A stretch of 64,000 nt of DNA from Paenibacillus pini JCM 16418 (lineage in GTDB: Bacteria; Bacillota; Bacilli; Paenibacillales; Paenibacillaceae): contig NZ_BAVZ01000010.1 in the NCBI RefSeq assembly GCF_000576305.1, positions 62,001-126,000 of the forward strand. Reading direction: 5' to 3'. The notes under the pieces are model-generated. The model was not told the DNA's origin. It saw only the letters and a list, made by a program, of their open reading frames with translations, and ran no database searches. The position numbers and the translations under genes were made by a program. Positions 33,981 through 43,165 of the stretch are shown here, one piece after another; the first letter of the stretch is position 1; each line of letters begins with the position of its first letter.

Positions 33981-35650
33981 TCCATCATCCCCATTTGCTT
34001 TCGATATTCGGTGGGTGCCATGTTGGTGAATTTCTTAAAGGTTTTGACAAAATGCTTATAGCTCGTATATCCGCACATCAAACAGACATCTGTCATGGCG
34101 TAATTGGATTGAAGTAGACAACGCTTTGCGTACTCCATTCGAATCTCGGTGACGAAGGTCATGTAGTTTTTATTAAGTTTTGCTTTGAAGAGACGGCTGA
34201 GGTAAGACGGATTATAAAAGAATCGGTCTGCCACCATCTGTAGCGTAATTTCCTGATCAATGTGCTGCAAAATATAGGCTTCGATCTGCTCGAACATGGC
34301 TGTATCCGTAGTACCGATGTTCCTCAAGGATTCACCTGAATCGATACCAAGCTGGATCATCCAAGCGGTAATCCATTCAAATAATGCTGTGATTGAATCG
34401 AAATCATCGAGAAAGCTGAGATAGATCAGTTTTTCATGATATCGTTCTTCCATATTGATACCGTGCTTGCCCGCGAAACGGATGGCAACGGCAATAATTT
34501 CTTGGATGAAGCTGAGCCACTGCTCTAGAGACAACTGTTGCACTTTAGACTGCGAATCAATAGCCAAGCGATTCATGAATTGCTGTAATTGCTGAACATC
34601 ACCTTGTTCAAGAAAAGATTGCAGCTTTATTTTATCGTTTTCACTAAAAGGGATAGCAGCTCCTTTTACAGGCTCGGCCGCTATGGGCTGAATCTCAAAG
34701 ACCTGATGGCCCGAAGGTATAAAGCGCTGAAAGAGTGCTTTGTCGGATTGTAGTAGTAAGGAGGGTAGGGTCTGAATATCCGAAGTGACCTGGCCTACTG
34801 CTACATAAAGATGCACATCTGGCGCTGCACCTTCATTTTGAAGTACTAATGTAAGTTGTTGCTGTATGCATTCTTCTAAAATAGGTGTAGCTATTTTATC
34901 CTCACCATCTACTCCACAAACTGTAAACGCATACAATTTAGAATGATGTTGATAGGTGAAAAGTGGCTGTTGGTCACTCCCTTTTCCTAGGTAGGAATGA
35001 AGTACGTTTATAAGAATGCGTTCGGCATTCTGCCACCACCAAGTTCTAGATTGTGGCGATGGGAAGGACGAAGGTACATAAGATAATACAAAAGGCTGTA
35101 GCGAGCATTCCTCCGCGTTGATGCCACATAACTCACTTAGTACGTCGATCTCGGTAGAAATGTTGCCGTCTTCTATTAATTGCTTCACGAATTGACTACG
35201 CTTCAGCTTCATGTTGTCTTTAAGATCTTTACGGATCGAGAGAGCGGAAATCTGTTGTTCACGCCGTAAATCGAGCTTCTCAATACAGTCATGGATCGTC
35301 TTAATACTCTCGGCATATTGAAGGGGTTTTAGTAGATAGGCAAATACATTACCTAAGCGAATAGCTCTCTGGGCATAGGCAAACTCATTATATCCAGTCC
35401 ATATGACAAATAGAGTATCCGGTAGCTCTTTGCGGAGTCGTTCTATCATTTCAAGGCCATCCATTAGAGGCATGCGAATATCTGTAATGATAAGATCTGG
35501 GCGCTCTCTGAGTGCAATATCCACACCCTCGGAGCCATTCTCTGCTTCGACGATCTCGTGAAAGCCAAGCTCCTCCCATTCAAAATACTTTTTAAGCCCC
35601 ATGCGAATTAACGGTTCATCCTCTACGACCATCAATTTATACATCATCAA
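33977..35650 (-). CDS. YesN-type response regulator with AraC DNA-binding domain
   Basis: 557 residues. The receiver domain (1-125) has VVEDEPLIRMGLKKYFEWEELGF, the phospho-acceptor in ITDIRMPLMDGLEMI and the conserved Lys in AYLLKPLQYAE. The middle 300 residues are of unknown fold, as usual in this family. The C-terminal two AraC-type helix-turn-helix units are at about 460-555 (ITLQMVADRFFYNPSYLSRLFK, then MTDVCLMCGYTSYKHFVKTFKK). It is transcribed away from the sugar importer genes, which it most likely activates. Confidence 0.92.
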   Translation of the reverse strand: MMMYKLMVVEDEPLIRMGLKKYFEWEELGFHEIVEAENGSEGVDIALRERPDLIITDIRMPLMDGLEMIERLRKELPDTLFVIWTGYNEFAYAQRAIRLGNVFAYLLKPLQYAESIKTIHDCIEKLDLRREQQISALSIRKDLKDNMKLKRSQFVKQLIEDGNISTEIDVLSELCGINAEECSLQPFVLSYVPSSFPSPQSRTWWWQNAERILINVLHSYLGKGSDQQPLFTYQHHSKLYAFTVCGVDGEDKIATPILEECIQQQLTLVLQNEGAAPDVHLYVAVGQVTSDIQTLPSLLLQSDKALFQRFIPSGHQVFEIQPIAAEPVKGAAIPFSENDKIKLQSFLEQGDVQQLQQFMNRLAIDSQSKVQQLSLEQWLSFIQEIIAVAIRFAGKHGINMEERYHEKLIYLSFLDDFDSITALFEWITAWMIQLGIDSGESLRNIGTTDTAMFEQIEAYILQHIDQEITLQMVADRFFYNPSYLSRLFKAKLNKNYMTFVTEIRMEYAKRCLLQSNYAMTDVCLMCGYTSYKHFVKTFKKFTNMAPTEYRKQMGMMD

Positions 35651-35860
35651 ACCCCCGATGCTTTAGCTTTAGGTTCCTATATTAAGTAGTATATCGATTG
35701 TATCGGATGTGAACGAAATGCAACAAACAATATTTGGGAAGAGTCAATTTTGAGGTATGAAAGTAAAGATAGGGGTATTCAAGAAGGTGGATTTATGCCT
35801 CTATAATAGTAAATGAAAGCGCTATATTAAATACGACTTCAATTATTTAGGGGGAAAGAA

Positions 35861-37237
35861 ATGAGAACTTTCAAAAAAGGGATTATGTCTTTACTAGGAA
35901 TTACGCTCATCAGCACACAACTAGCAGCATGTGGATCGACCGCAGAGACCCCAAAGTCAAGTGAAGCAGGTAAAGAAACGACACCATCAAATACGGCTAA
36001 GCCAGTAGAGATTACATGGTGGAACTTTCCGAGCTTTCAAGCCTTGGATGGAGAAGTTGGGAAATACGAAAAACAAGTTATTGCAGCTTTCAATCAAAAA
36101 AATCCGGATATCAAAGTTAATCTAGAAATGCTTACATTTGAAGCTGGTCCTGAGAAGCTCAATGTAGCGATTGCTTCAAATACAGCTCCTGATGTCATCT
36201 ATGATGCTCCTGGTCGAATTCTAGATTGGGGTAAGAAGGACTTATTAGCTCCACTGAACGATATGATCACGGATGAAGTGAAGAATGACGTTTCACCTGC
36301 GCTAATGAAACAATCCATGGTTGGCGATCAGGTCTATATGTATCCGATCAATACAGCTCCATTTATGCTGGGTGTTAATAAAACCGTATTTGAGAAAATT
36401 GGTGCATTAAATCTATTGCCATTGGATCGTCCAGATCGCACATGGTCTTTTGATGAATACAAGAAGGCTCTACAAGCTGTTAAGGAAAAGGCACCAGACG
36501 TGATTCCTTCTGGATTCTTCGCGAAGAGCCAAGCAGGAGACCAAGGAACACGCGCTTATATTTCGAACCTCGGTAATGCTAGCTTCTTTACGGATGACTA
36601 TTCCAAAGTAGCAATCAACACCGACAAAGCGGGAGCTGCACTCGACTGGATCGTCCAAGGTGTGAAGGACAAATTAGTCGTTGGAGGATCCGAATCACTA
36701 ACAGGTGGCGATGTGAATGACCTATTCCTACAAGGTAAACTAGCAATTTCACTGAACTATTCTCCTGTACTTAGAGCACAGAACGTGACGCTTAAAAAAG
36801 CTGAATTTGAAGATATCCTTCTTCCATTCCCAACGATTGATGGTGCAAAGCCAAGACTTGAGCCTTATCTTGGGGGTATGGCGGTATTTAACAACGGTGA
36901 TGACGCTAAGATTGCTGCATCCAAGAAATTGATTGATTTTATCGCTAATGATCCAGAATGGGGTAAGAAGAATCTAATTCAAACAGGCGGTCTGTCTGCT
37001 CGTAATTCAATTACTGGTTTGTATAACGATCCTGAGTACACATATGCCGAAAAAGCACGTGAATTCTATACAAATCCTCCAACAGTTGCTGACGGATATG
37101 CTGAAATTCGTACGTACTGGTTCCCTGAATTGCAGCGCGCTCTGATCGGTAAAGCAACGGGTAAAGAAGCACTCGATTCATTCGCTGAAAAAGCAAACGA
37201 AGCCATCACAAAAGCTAAAGCAGAAGCTAAAAAATAA
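35861..37237 (+). CDS. Carbohydrate ABC transporter substrate-binding lipoprotein
   Basis: 458 residues. The lipoprotein signal has lipobox Q-L-A-A-C near residue 24. The extracellular-binding-protein family 1 fold follows (ITWWNFPSFQ, KQVIAAFNQKNPDIKVNLEMLT, TAPDVIYDAPGRILDWGK). The substrate is probably an oligosaccharide, but its identity cannot be read from the sequence. GGGGGAAAG precedes the ATG. Two permease genes follow, and no ATPase is present, as is common for importers served by a shared MsmK-type ATPase. Confidence 0.9.
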   Translation: MRTFKKGIMSLLGITLISTQLAACGSTAETPKSSEAGKETTPSNTAKPVEITWWNFPSFQALDGEVGKYEKQVIAAFNQKNPDIKVNLEMLTFEAGPEKLNVAIASNTAPDVIYDAPGRILDWGKKDLLAPLNDMITDEVKNDVSPALMKQSMVGDQVYMYPINTAPFMLGVNKTVFEKIGALNLLPLDRPDRTWSFDEYKKALQAVKEKAPDVIPSGFFAKSQAGDQGTRAYISNLGNASFFTDDYSKVAINTDKAGAALDWIVQGVKDKLVVGGSESLTGGDVNDLFLQGKLAISLNYSPVLRAQNVTLKKAEFEDILLPFPTIDGAKPRLEPYLGGMAVFNNGDDAKIAASKKLIDFIANDPEWGKKNLIQTGGLSARNSITGLYNDPEYTYAEKAREFYTNPPTVADGYAEIRTYWFPELQRALIGKATGKEALDSFAEKANEAITKAKAEAKK

Positions 37238-37262
37238 ACTAACATACAAATAAAAGTTGTTT

Positions 37263-37293
37263 GGAGTAGTACGCGATCGAAGTGTGCTACTCC
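37263..37293 (+). terminator. Intercistronic hairpin after the binding-protein gene
   Basis: GGAGTAG pairs with CTACTCC and is followed by a short T stretch, between the lipoprotein and first permease genes. Such hairpins often let the binding protein be made in excess by partial termination or mRNA protection. Confidence 0.5.
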
Positions 37294-37325
37294 TTTCAAC
37301 AAGACATGGAATGAGGAGAGCAATG

Positions 37326-38222
37326 ATGGAGACAAGAGTCCGTAAGGTAAATCAACATGTATTACGCGACTGGCTCATGAGCTATTTGTTTTTACTTCCG
37401 GCATTTGGATTTTTTCTAATCTTCGTCGCTTATCCAATGCTAAAAGGAATTTATATCAGTTTTTTCAATTACTCATTACGGAAATTTGAGTTTACGGGTT
37501 TGGATAATTATATTTCGTTATTTCATAATGAAACCTTTCTGAAATCGCTTTGGAATACGTCGCTGCTCGTTATTATTACGGTTCCAGTCGTTATCGTATT
37601 TTCGATCTTTGTAGCTATGAATATTTATAAGAAGAAAGAATTCGCACGTTCCTTCTTTAGAGGCGTCTTCTACTTACCGGCGGTATCTTCTGTTGTAAGT
37701 ATCACCGTCGTATGGGGCTGGATTTATCACCCGAATTACGGGATTTTGAACTATATAACCGGGTTATTCGGAGCAGATCCGATCTCTTGGCTTGGAAATA
37801 CGAAAACAGCTCTGCTGTCGATTATCGCTGTGCTTATTACGACTTCGGTTGGACAGCCGATTATTCTATACGTGGCATCACTTGGTAATATCCCGACTTC
37901 GTATATCGAAGCCGCTCAAATTGATAGAGCATCCTCATGGCAAATATTCCGGAAAATCATTTGGCCGATGTTAATGCCAACCAATCTGTACATTATCGTA
38001 ATTACGACGATCAATACATTCCAATGTTTTGCCTTAATCCAGCTACTTACTTCTGGTGGTCCTTTCTACAGTACAACCACCGTCATGTATGGCGTATATG
38101 AACAGGCATTTAAGCTCGGAAACTTTGGAATGGCATCGGCCATGGGCATTGTGCTCGCGGTTGTAATCGGTATTATTTCCACTATTCAATTCAAATACCT
38201 TGGCAGCGATGTGGAGTACTAG
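37326..38222 (+). CDS. Sugar ABC transporter permease (MalF/UgpA type)
   Basis: About 298 residues with six membrane helices; the first is at about 18-42 (YLFLLPAFGFFLIFVAYP). The EAA loop is YIEAAQIDRASSWQIFRKIIWPMLMP (about 198-223). GAGGAG lies seven bases before the ATG at 37326; an ATG one codon earlier is possible. It forms the importer with the next permease and the preceding lipoprotein. Confidence 0.9.
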   Translation: METRVRKVNQHVLRDWLMSYLFLLPAFGFFLIFVAYPMLKGIYISFFNYSLRKFEFTGLDNYISLFHNETFLKSLWNTSLLVIITVPVVIVFSIFVAMNIYKKKEFARSFFRGVFYLPAVSSVVSITVVWGWIYHPNYGILNYITGLFGADPISWLGNTKTALLSIIAVLITTSVGQPIILYVASLGNIPTSYIEAAQIDRASSWQIFRKIIWPMLMPTNLYIIVITTINTFQCFALIQLLTSGGPFYSTTTVMYGVYEQAFKLGNFGMASAMGIVLAVVIGIISTIQFKYLGSDVEY

Positions 38223-38234
38223 GAGGATTACCAT

Positions 38235-39116
38235 ATGAGTTCATCTATACAAGCTAATATGAAGGCAGGCCTTCCAAGTCCCAAAGTACGAAAGAAACGG
38301 GAATGGAGCATTGGCAAGATCATTTCTAATTTCTTGTTGATCCTATCCACCTTGTTCTTCATCTTCCCGTTTTATTGGATTATCACGGGAGCTTTCAAGA
38401 AACAAACGGTGGCAACAGCCATTCCACCCGAATGGTTTCCACTTCATCCCACACTTCAGAACTTGTCAGACTTATTCAAGAATCCGGTATGGCGTTGGAC
38501 ATTTAATAGCTTTCTGATCTCATTTGTCGAGATGATCGCTGTATGTCTGGTCGCATCTCTTGCCGGATACGTGCTAGCGAAGAAGGTATTTCCGGGTCGC
38601 AAACTCATATTCGGCATGTTCGTTGCCGCTATGGCACTACCGAAACAGGTTATTCTTGTACCGCTCTTTACGATGTTAGCTGATTTCGGCTGGGTAAATA
38701 CGTATCATGGTTTAATTTTACCAGCTATCGGTTGGCCCTTCGGTGTATTTCTGATGAAACAATTTTCGCAGACGATTCCAAGTGAAGTGATGGAGGCATC
38801 GAGAATCGATGGATGTTCAGAGATCCGAATGTTCTCTACCATTATCCTTCCACTACTTACTCCAGCTTTAGGAGCACTTGCAATCTTCACGTTCATTGGC
38901 TCTTGGAATGATTATTTCAGCCAGCTCATCATGACTCGCTCAACATCGATGATGACTCTGCCTCTTGGAATTGCAACACTACAGGGTGAGTTCACTACAA
39001 ACTATGGGGTGATGATGGCTGGAGCAGCGCTTGCTTCGGTTCCGATGATTGCGATCTTCCTCTTGTTCCAAAAGGCGTTTACGCAAGGTATCACCATGGG
39101 TGCAGTCAAAGGTTAA
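38235..39116 (+). CDS. Sugar ABC transporter permease (MalG/UgpE type)
   Basis: 293 residues with six membrane helices. The EAA loop is VMEASRIDGCSEIRMFSTIILPLLTP (about 184-209), and the N-terminal FFIFPFYWIITGAFK is typical of MalG-type permeases. AGGAGG lies 6 bases before the ATG, 12 bases after the previous gene. It ends in TQGITMGAVKG, the common C-terminus of this family. Confidence 0.92.
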   Translation: MSSSIQANMKAGLPSPKVRKKREWSIGKIISNFLLILSTLFFIFPFYWIITGAFKKQTVATAIPPEWFPLHPTLQNLSDLFKNPVWRWTFNSFLISFVEMIAVCLVASLAGYVLAKKVFPGRKLIFGMFVAAMALPKQVILVPLFTMLADFGWVNTYHGLILPAIGWPFGVFLMKQFSQTIPSEVMEASRIDGCSEIRMFSTIILPLLTPALGALAIFTFIGSWNDYFSQLIMTRSTSMMTLPLGIATLQGEFTTNYGVMMAGAALASVPMIAIFLLFQKAFTQGITMGAVKG

Positions 39117-39242
39117 GAACCCAAACAAACGGGTGCAATATGTTCTTGCTAGATCCGTCATTTTAGCGTAATGTGAGGCTGGATTCGATACTACGACTCC
39201 GGGCTCCATTACGATCCTGAGTCCGTATACAGGAGGACAATG

Positions 39243-39620
39243 ATGAATGGATTTGCAATACTTCTTGGTTTTCAATTAGCAGGCTGGCTTATTCAGAAGT
39301 GGACCGGCATCTTGCTGCCTGGGAATGTAATCGGACTACTCCTATTCATTGCAGCATTATTTCTAAAGTGGGTACCTGTGCAAAAAGTAGAAGATACCTC
39401 GTCGTTTCTATTAAAGAACATGAGCCTTTTTTTCATACCTGTTATTGTGGGAAGTATTACCTTCTTTCCGTATATTAAAGAGCATTGGGCGGTATTGGCT
39501 AGTGGGGGAGTCTTGAGCTTCATCTTCACACTAATCATTACAGGGGGACTCGTACAGAGATTACTTCATACCCGTGCACTGAATCGAAAAGAGGATGAGA
39601 CACATGTCCATCACGGCTAA
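39243..39620 (+). CDS. LrgA/CidA family holin-like membrane protein
   Basis: About 125 residues with four predicted membrane helices and the family block GFQLAGWLIQKWTGILLPGNVIGLLLFIAALFL, then FFIPVIVGSI. CidA/LrgA proteins influence murein hydrolase activity and lysis or export small metabolites such as pyruvate. ACAGGAGGA precedes the start; the ATG at 39240 is equally possible. It overlaps the LrgB-type gene. Confidence 0.88.
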   Translation: MNGFAILLGFQLAGWLIQKWTGILLPGNVIGLLLFIAALFLKWVPVQKVEDTSSFLLKNMSLFFIPVIVGSITFFPYIKEHWAVLASGGVLSFIFTLIITGGLVQRLLHTRALNRKEDETHVHHG

Positions 39621-40287
39621 TCCTCTGTTCGGCATCTCGATTACAGTCATCGTTTATGCTGTGATGATATCACTACAGAAACGCTATAAACGAGTGCACC
39701 CTTTATTTATGACTAGCATTGTCATCATCCTTCTACTTATGTCACTACATATTCCGGTTGAAAATTACCAGCAGGGCGGCTCATGGCTGACGTTTATTCT
39801 TGGACCCGCAACGATTGCCTTGGGCGTTCCTATTTATAAGCATGCAGATCAGATTCGCCGCAGCTGGAAGTCTATATTATCAGGCATTACGGTTGGTGCA
39901 GTTTGTGGTCTGCTTAGTACTGGAGCCATCGTGCTGCTAATGGGTGGGACGAGTGAGATGGCGTGGACCCTCATGCCAAAATCAGCAACGACCCCAATCT
40001 CGATGGAAGTCTCGCGGATGTACGGTGGTTATCCCGAACTCACCGCGGTGCTAACCGTACTGACGGGACTGATGGGAAGTATGATGGGTCCTAGTTTACT
40101 CCGATTATGCGGTATTACAGATGAGACAGCTATTGGTGTGGCCATCGGCACGACATCCCATGGGATAGGAACGGCGCGCGTTCTCAAAGATTCCGAATGG
40201 ATGGGAGCGGTCAGCGGCTTTAGTATGGGACTTACGGGTATATGGGTATCTGTGTTTGCAATGCCGCTTGCATGGCTATGGAACTAA
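39604..40287 (+). CDS. LrgB family membrane protein
   Basis: About 227 residues with many hydrophobic helices. The conserved LrgB core is present: FILGPATIALGVPIYKHADQI, LMPKSATTPISMEVSRMYGG, AIGTTSHGIGTARVL and GLTGIWVSVF. It is translationally coupled to the LrgA-type gene by a 17-base overlap. The pair likely acts in programmed lysis or overflow-metabolite transport. Confidence 0.92.
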   Translation: MSITANPLFGISITVIVYAVMISLQKRYKRVHPLFMTSIVIILLLMSLHIPVENYQQGGSWLTFILGPATIALGVPIYKHADQIRRSWKSILSGITVGAVCGLLSTGAIVLLMGGTSEMAWTLMPKSATTPISMEVSRMYGGYPELTAVLTVLTGLMGSMMGPSLLRLCGITDETAIGVAIGTTSHGIGTARVLKDSEWMGAVSGFSMGLTGIWVSVFAMPLAWLWN

Positions 40288-40295
40288 AGTTAAAG

Positions 40296-40330
40296 AGCAT
40301 GAATTCCTGAGTATGGGGTTCATGCTTTTT
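40296..40330 (+). terminator. Intrinsic terminator
   Basis: AGCATGAA pairs with TTCATGCT and is followed by a T run, 9 bases after the LrgB-type stop. The remaining gap to 40600 holds only the promoter of the next gene. Confidence 0.7.
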
Positions 40331-40518
40331 ATCATTTGTTACATTGTTTATGCTTAATTGAAGAAGTATACAAACGTTATCTGTAAATTAAATGAGTTGA
40401 TTTAATCATTAAATATGAATATCGTGTACCCAAGCATCATATGGATAAATTCGGATAAAAAGTAGGTACCTTGAAAATTACATTGTGTCGGGAGCAGTCT
40501 ATATGGGATGTTTTTTAC

Positions 40519-40548
40519 TTGACAGGCTTCTAATAGGCTTTTTATATT
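40519..40548 (+). promoter_or_regulatory. Putative promoter of ddl
   Basis: A perfect TTGACA and TATATT are 18 bases apart, about 50 bases before the ribosome-binding site. A small inverted repeat AAATAG-N3-CTATTT at 40555-40569 lies just downstream and could be an operator. Confidence 0.6.
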
Positions 40549-40600
40549 TGATTAAAATAGATTCTATTTCGGGTAGAATAAAGATCAATGGAGGAACGAT

Positions 40601-41617
40601 ATGAACATTGTTGTTTTAGCTGGCGGATTAAGCGATGAAAGAGACGTATCATTGTCATCAGGAAGTCAAATTGCAAATGCCCTAATCAGCAAGGGGCACA
40701 GGGTGCTTCTTATAGATATATACATAGGGGTTGCGAATAAAGAGAATTTTGATGATGCGTATAGCAAACTTTCGACTTCAAAATATGAGTATGCCGTTCC
40801 GAAGGAAGAACCCGATTTGGAATTACTCCGAAGAGAACAAAACTATCAAAAGTCACTAATTGGACCTAATGTGATATCGATATGCCAGAGTGCAGATTTT
40901 TGTTTTCTAGCGTTGCATGGTGGAATTGGCGAGAATGGCAAGCTACAGGCTTTATTTGATATTTATGGAATTCCTTATAGTGGAAGCGGCTATGCAGGAA
41001 GCTTGCTTGCAATGGATAAAGCACTCTCCAAACAACTAATGGCCGTAAATGGGGTAACAACTCCTGAATGGACCATATATCGTGTGGGTGATGACACTTC
41101 CAAGATTCCTTTGCCTTGCGTTGTAAAGCCAAACGATAGTGGGTCTAGTATCGGAGTGGAGCTAGTTTATAATCAAAATGATTTGGCAAACGCGCTAAAA
41201 AATGCATGCAAGTACTCAAAATCTGTACTCATTGAAAAAATGGTTGAAGGCAGAGAGTTTTCGGTCGGAATTTTAGGTGAAGTGGCATTGCCTGTTATTG
41301 AAATCATACCTACCCATGGCTTTTATGATTATAAAAACAAATATCAGGAAGGGGCTGCAAAGGAAATCACCCCTGCAGAAGTATCAGATGAACTAACCGC
41401 CTCTTTACAAAAAGAAGCCCTTAAAGTTCATAGGATTTTGGGACTTTCCGGTTATTCCAGAATAGATTTTATTGTGGATTCCCATCTAAATATATTTTGC
41501 ATTGAAGCCAACACTCTTCCCGGCATGACCCCTACAAGCTTACTCCCCCAAGAAGCTAAAGCTATAGGTATAGAATATCCCGAATTGTGTGAAAAGCTGA
41601 TTGAACTATCAACATAG
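40601..41617 (+). CDS. ddl: D-alanine--D-alanine ligase
   Basis: 338 residues. The Ddl blocks are complete: LAGGLSDERDVSLSSG at the start, ALHGGIGENGKLQALFDIYGIPYSGSGY, VVKPNDSGSSIGVEL, the omega-loop DYKNKY that marks D-Ala-D-Ala rather than D-lactate ligases, and EANTLPGMTPTSLLP with the metal-binding Asn. It makes the peptidoglycan dipeptide. TGGAGGAA precedes the ATG. It may be the housekeeping copy, but it sits directly before an operon with a diverged Ddl-like gene, so a self-resistance role is possible. Confidence 0.9.
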   Translation: MNIVVLAGGLSDERDVSLSSGSQIANALISKGHRVLLIDIYIGVANKENFDDAYSKLSTSKYEYAVPKEEPDLELLRREQNYQKSLIGPNVISICQSADFCFLALHGGIGENGKLQALFDIYGIPYSGSGYAGSLLAMDKALSKQLMAVNGVTTPEWTIYRVGDDTSKIPLPCVVKPNDSGSSIGVELVYNQNDLANALKNACKYSKSVLIEKMVEGREFSVGILGEVALPVIEIIPTHGFYDYKNKYQEGAAKEITPAEVSDELTASLQKEALKVHRILGLSGYSRIDFIVDSHLNIFCIEANTLPGMTPTSLLPQEAKAIGIEYPELCEKLIELST

Positions 41618-41833
41618 AACCATTTCGAGATTAGAATTTATAGGGGAATGAAGAGATTCTTTATATAGGCATTATCAAGAGCGTATTCTAATGGAATGTG
41701 CTCATGGTAATGCTTTTTATATATATATAGACCCCTTTCAGCCTAGAGTTTATTGAGCCATTCTCGGAATATTCCAATCTCCATTTGATTAGTTCGTGGT
41801 TATATTACAATAAGTGGTATAAATGTATGATTA

Positions 41834-41863
41834 TTGACAACGCTTTCACATACATGTTAACAT
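41834..41863 (+). promoter_or_regulatory. Promoter overlapping a cre (CcpA) site ahead of the AT-rich operon
   Basis: TTGACA (41834-41839) with TAACAT 18 bases on forms a plausible promoter. The same bases, 41834-41849, match the catabolite-response consensus WTGNNARCGNWWWCAW at all but the last position. CcpA bound there would block the polymerase, so the operon is probably repressed by preferred sugars. A weaker similar sequence (AACGCTTTGAA) lies at about 41898, next to the first ATG. Confidence 0.6.
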
Positions 41864-41908
41864 TTGTAACAATATGTATAATATGTTTTTGAAAGGTAAA
41901 CGCTTTGA

Positions 41909-43165
41909 ATGAATAAAATCGTTGAAAGAATAACGAAGTCTAAGGCATTATTGGCAGTAAAAGATAGTTTCTTGTCTTTAAATGCACTAACTATTGTCGG
42001 ATCTTTTTTTATATTAGCAACAAATATTCCCTACAATCCTATCAATGATGTATTGCAGAATAATTTCCCGGTTCTCTTTAAAACAGTCCTTCCACACATG
42101 GCAGATTCATTTTATTTATTTATAAGTATCTATGTCGTCATATCTATTTCCTATTTTTATTCTAATAGCTTAGGTATTCTACCCATTCAATCCGCATTAA
42201 TTAGTTTTTTTGTTTATTTAGTATTAACGCCATTTAACGGTGTTAATACCATTTATTTAAGTAGTGATTACAGTAATTCAAATGGAATTTTTTTAGCAAT
42301 AATTGTTGGATTAATTGTTCCCAGACTAATCAAGTGGTTATTAAAACTCAACATTTCAGTCAAGCTCCCGAATAGTGTCCCAAAAGATGTATCTGATAAC
42401 TTTTCCTCATTAATTCCCTTATTATGTATATGCTTTCTTTTAACAGCGGTAAATTTAACCTTAACTAATATTTTAGACACTGATATCTATGCAATTTTTA
42501 ATACGTTTATAGATAAACCTTTAATGTTATTTGGAACTAATATAGTGATTATTGTGTTGATAAACTTTGGAATATCCTTTTTTTGGTTTTTTGGTTTTAA
42601 TGGCTCATATATCTTTAACTCAGTAATGAAACCCATATATATTTCATTATCAACGCAAAATTTAGAAAGCATTTCAAATGGAGAGGTTCCTAAGAACATC
42701 GTAACGGGAACATTTCAATCTATATTTATAAACTTGGGTGGTTGTGGATCTACTTTAGCGCTTATCATTGCTATTTTTCTCGTTTCTAGAAATGCAGGAA
42801 TCAAAAAAATAGCAAAAATCGGTTTAATTCCATCCTTATTCAACATCAATGAACCGATAGTTTATAGCATTCCAATCATACTGAATTTCAAACTTTTCAT
42901 TCCATTTGTGGTGTGTCCTGTCATCAATACTCTTATATCTTATTTTTCAATGAAATGGGGTTTGGTAAATATGACGAATGGTATTCAGCTTCCTTGGACG
43001 ATGCCAATATTCTTTTCAGGATTTCTTGGAGTTGGCCTGTCTGGAGTGTTTTTACAGTTATTTTTATTAAGTATTAACACAATCATATACCTACCTTTTG
43101 TACGTAAAATGGGAAAAGAGGAAGCTCAAAATGAAAATAGCCTCCATAATAATTCCGGTTTATAA
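41909..43165 (+). CDS. PTS EIIC-type membrane protein (lactose/cellobiose family), orphan
   Basis: 418 residues with about ten hydrophobic helices. The family signature FNINEPIVYSIPIILN (about 312-327) corresponds to the sugar-binding N-E-P motif of cellobiose/lactose EIIC, and the N-terminal ALLAVKDSFLSLNALTIVGSFF also fits. No EIIA or EIIB domain or gene is nearby, so it cannot work as a normal phosphotransferase unit from this locus. As the first gene of a biosynthetic operon it may export the product or import a precursor. Very AT-rich codon use compared with genes before 41 kb. The stop overlaps the next gene by 35 bases. Confidence 0.8.
   Translation: MNKIVERITKSKALLAVKDSFLSLNALTIVGSFFILATNIPYNPINDVLQNNFPVLFKTVLPHMADSFYLFISIYVVISISYFYSNSLGILPIQSALISFFVYLVLTPFNGVNTIYLSSDYSNSNGIFLAIIVGLIVPRLIKWLLKLNISVKLPNSVPKDVSDNFSSLIPLLCICFLLTAVNLTLTNILDTDIYAIFNTFIDKPLMLFGTNIVIIVLINFGISFFWFFGFNGSYIFNSVMKPIYISLSTQNLESISNGEVPKNIVTGTFQSIFINLGGCGSTLALIIAIFLVSRNAGIKKIAKIGLIPSLFNINEPIVYSIPIILNFKLFIPFVVCPVINTLISYFSMKWGLVNMTNGIQLPWTMPIFFSGFLGVGLSGVFLQLFLLSINTIIYLPFVRKMGKEEAQNENSLHNNSGL

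Noticed and set aside
39243..40287. Phage holin/lysis module
   Set aside because: LrgA/LrgB pairs are chromosomal, and no phage structural or integrase genes are nearby.
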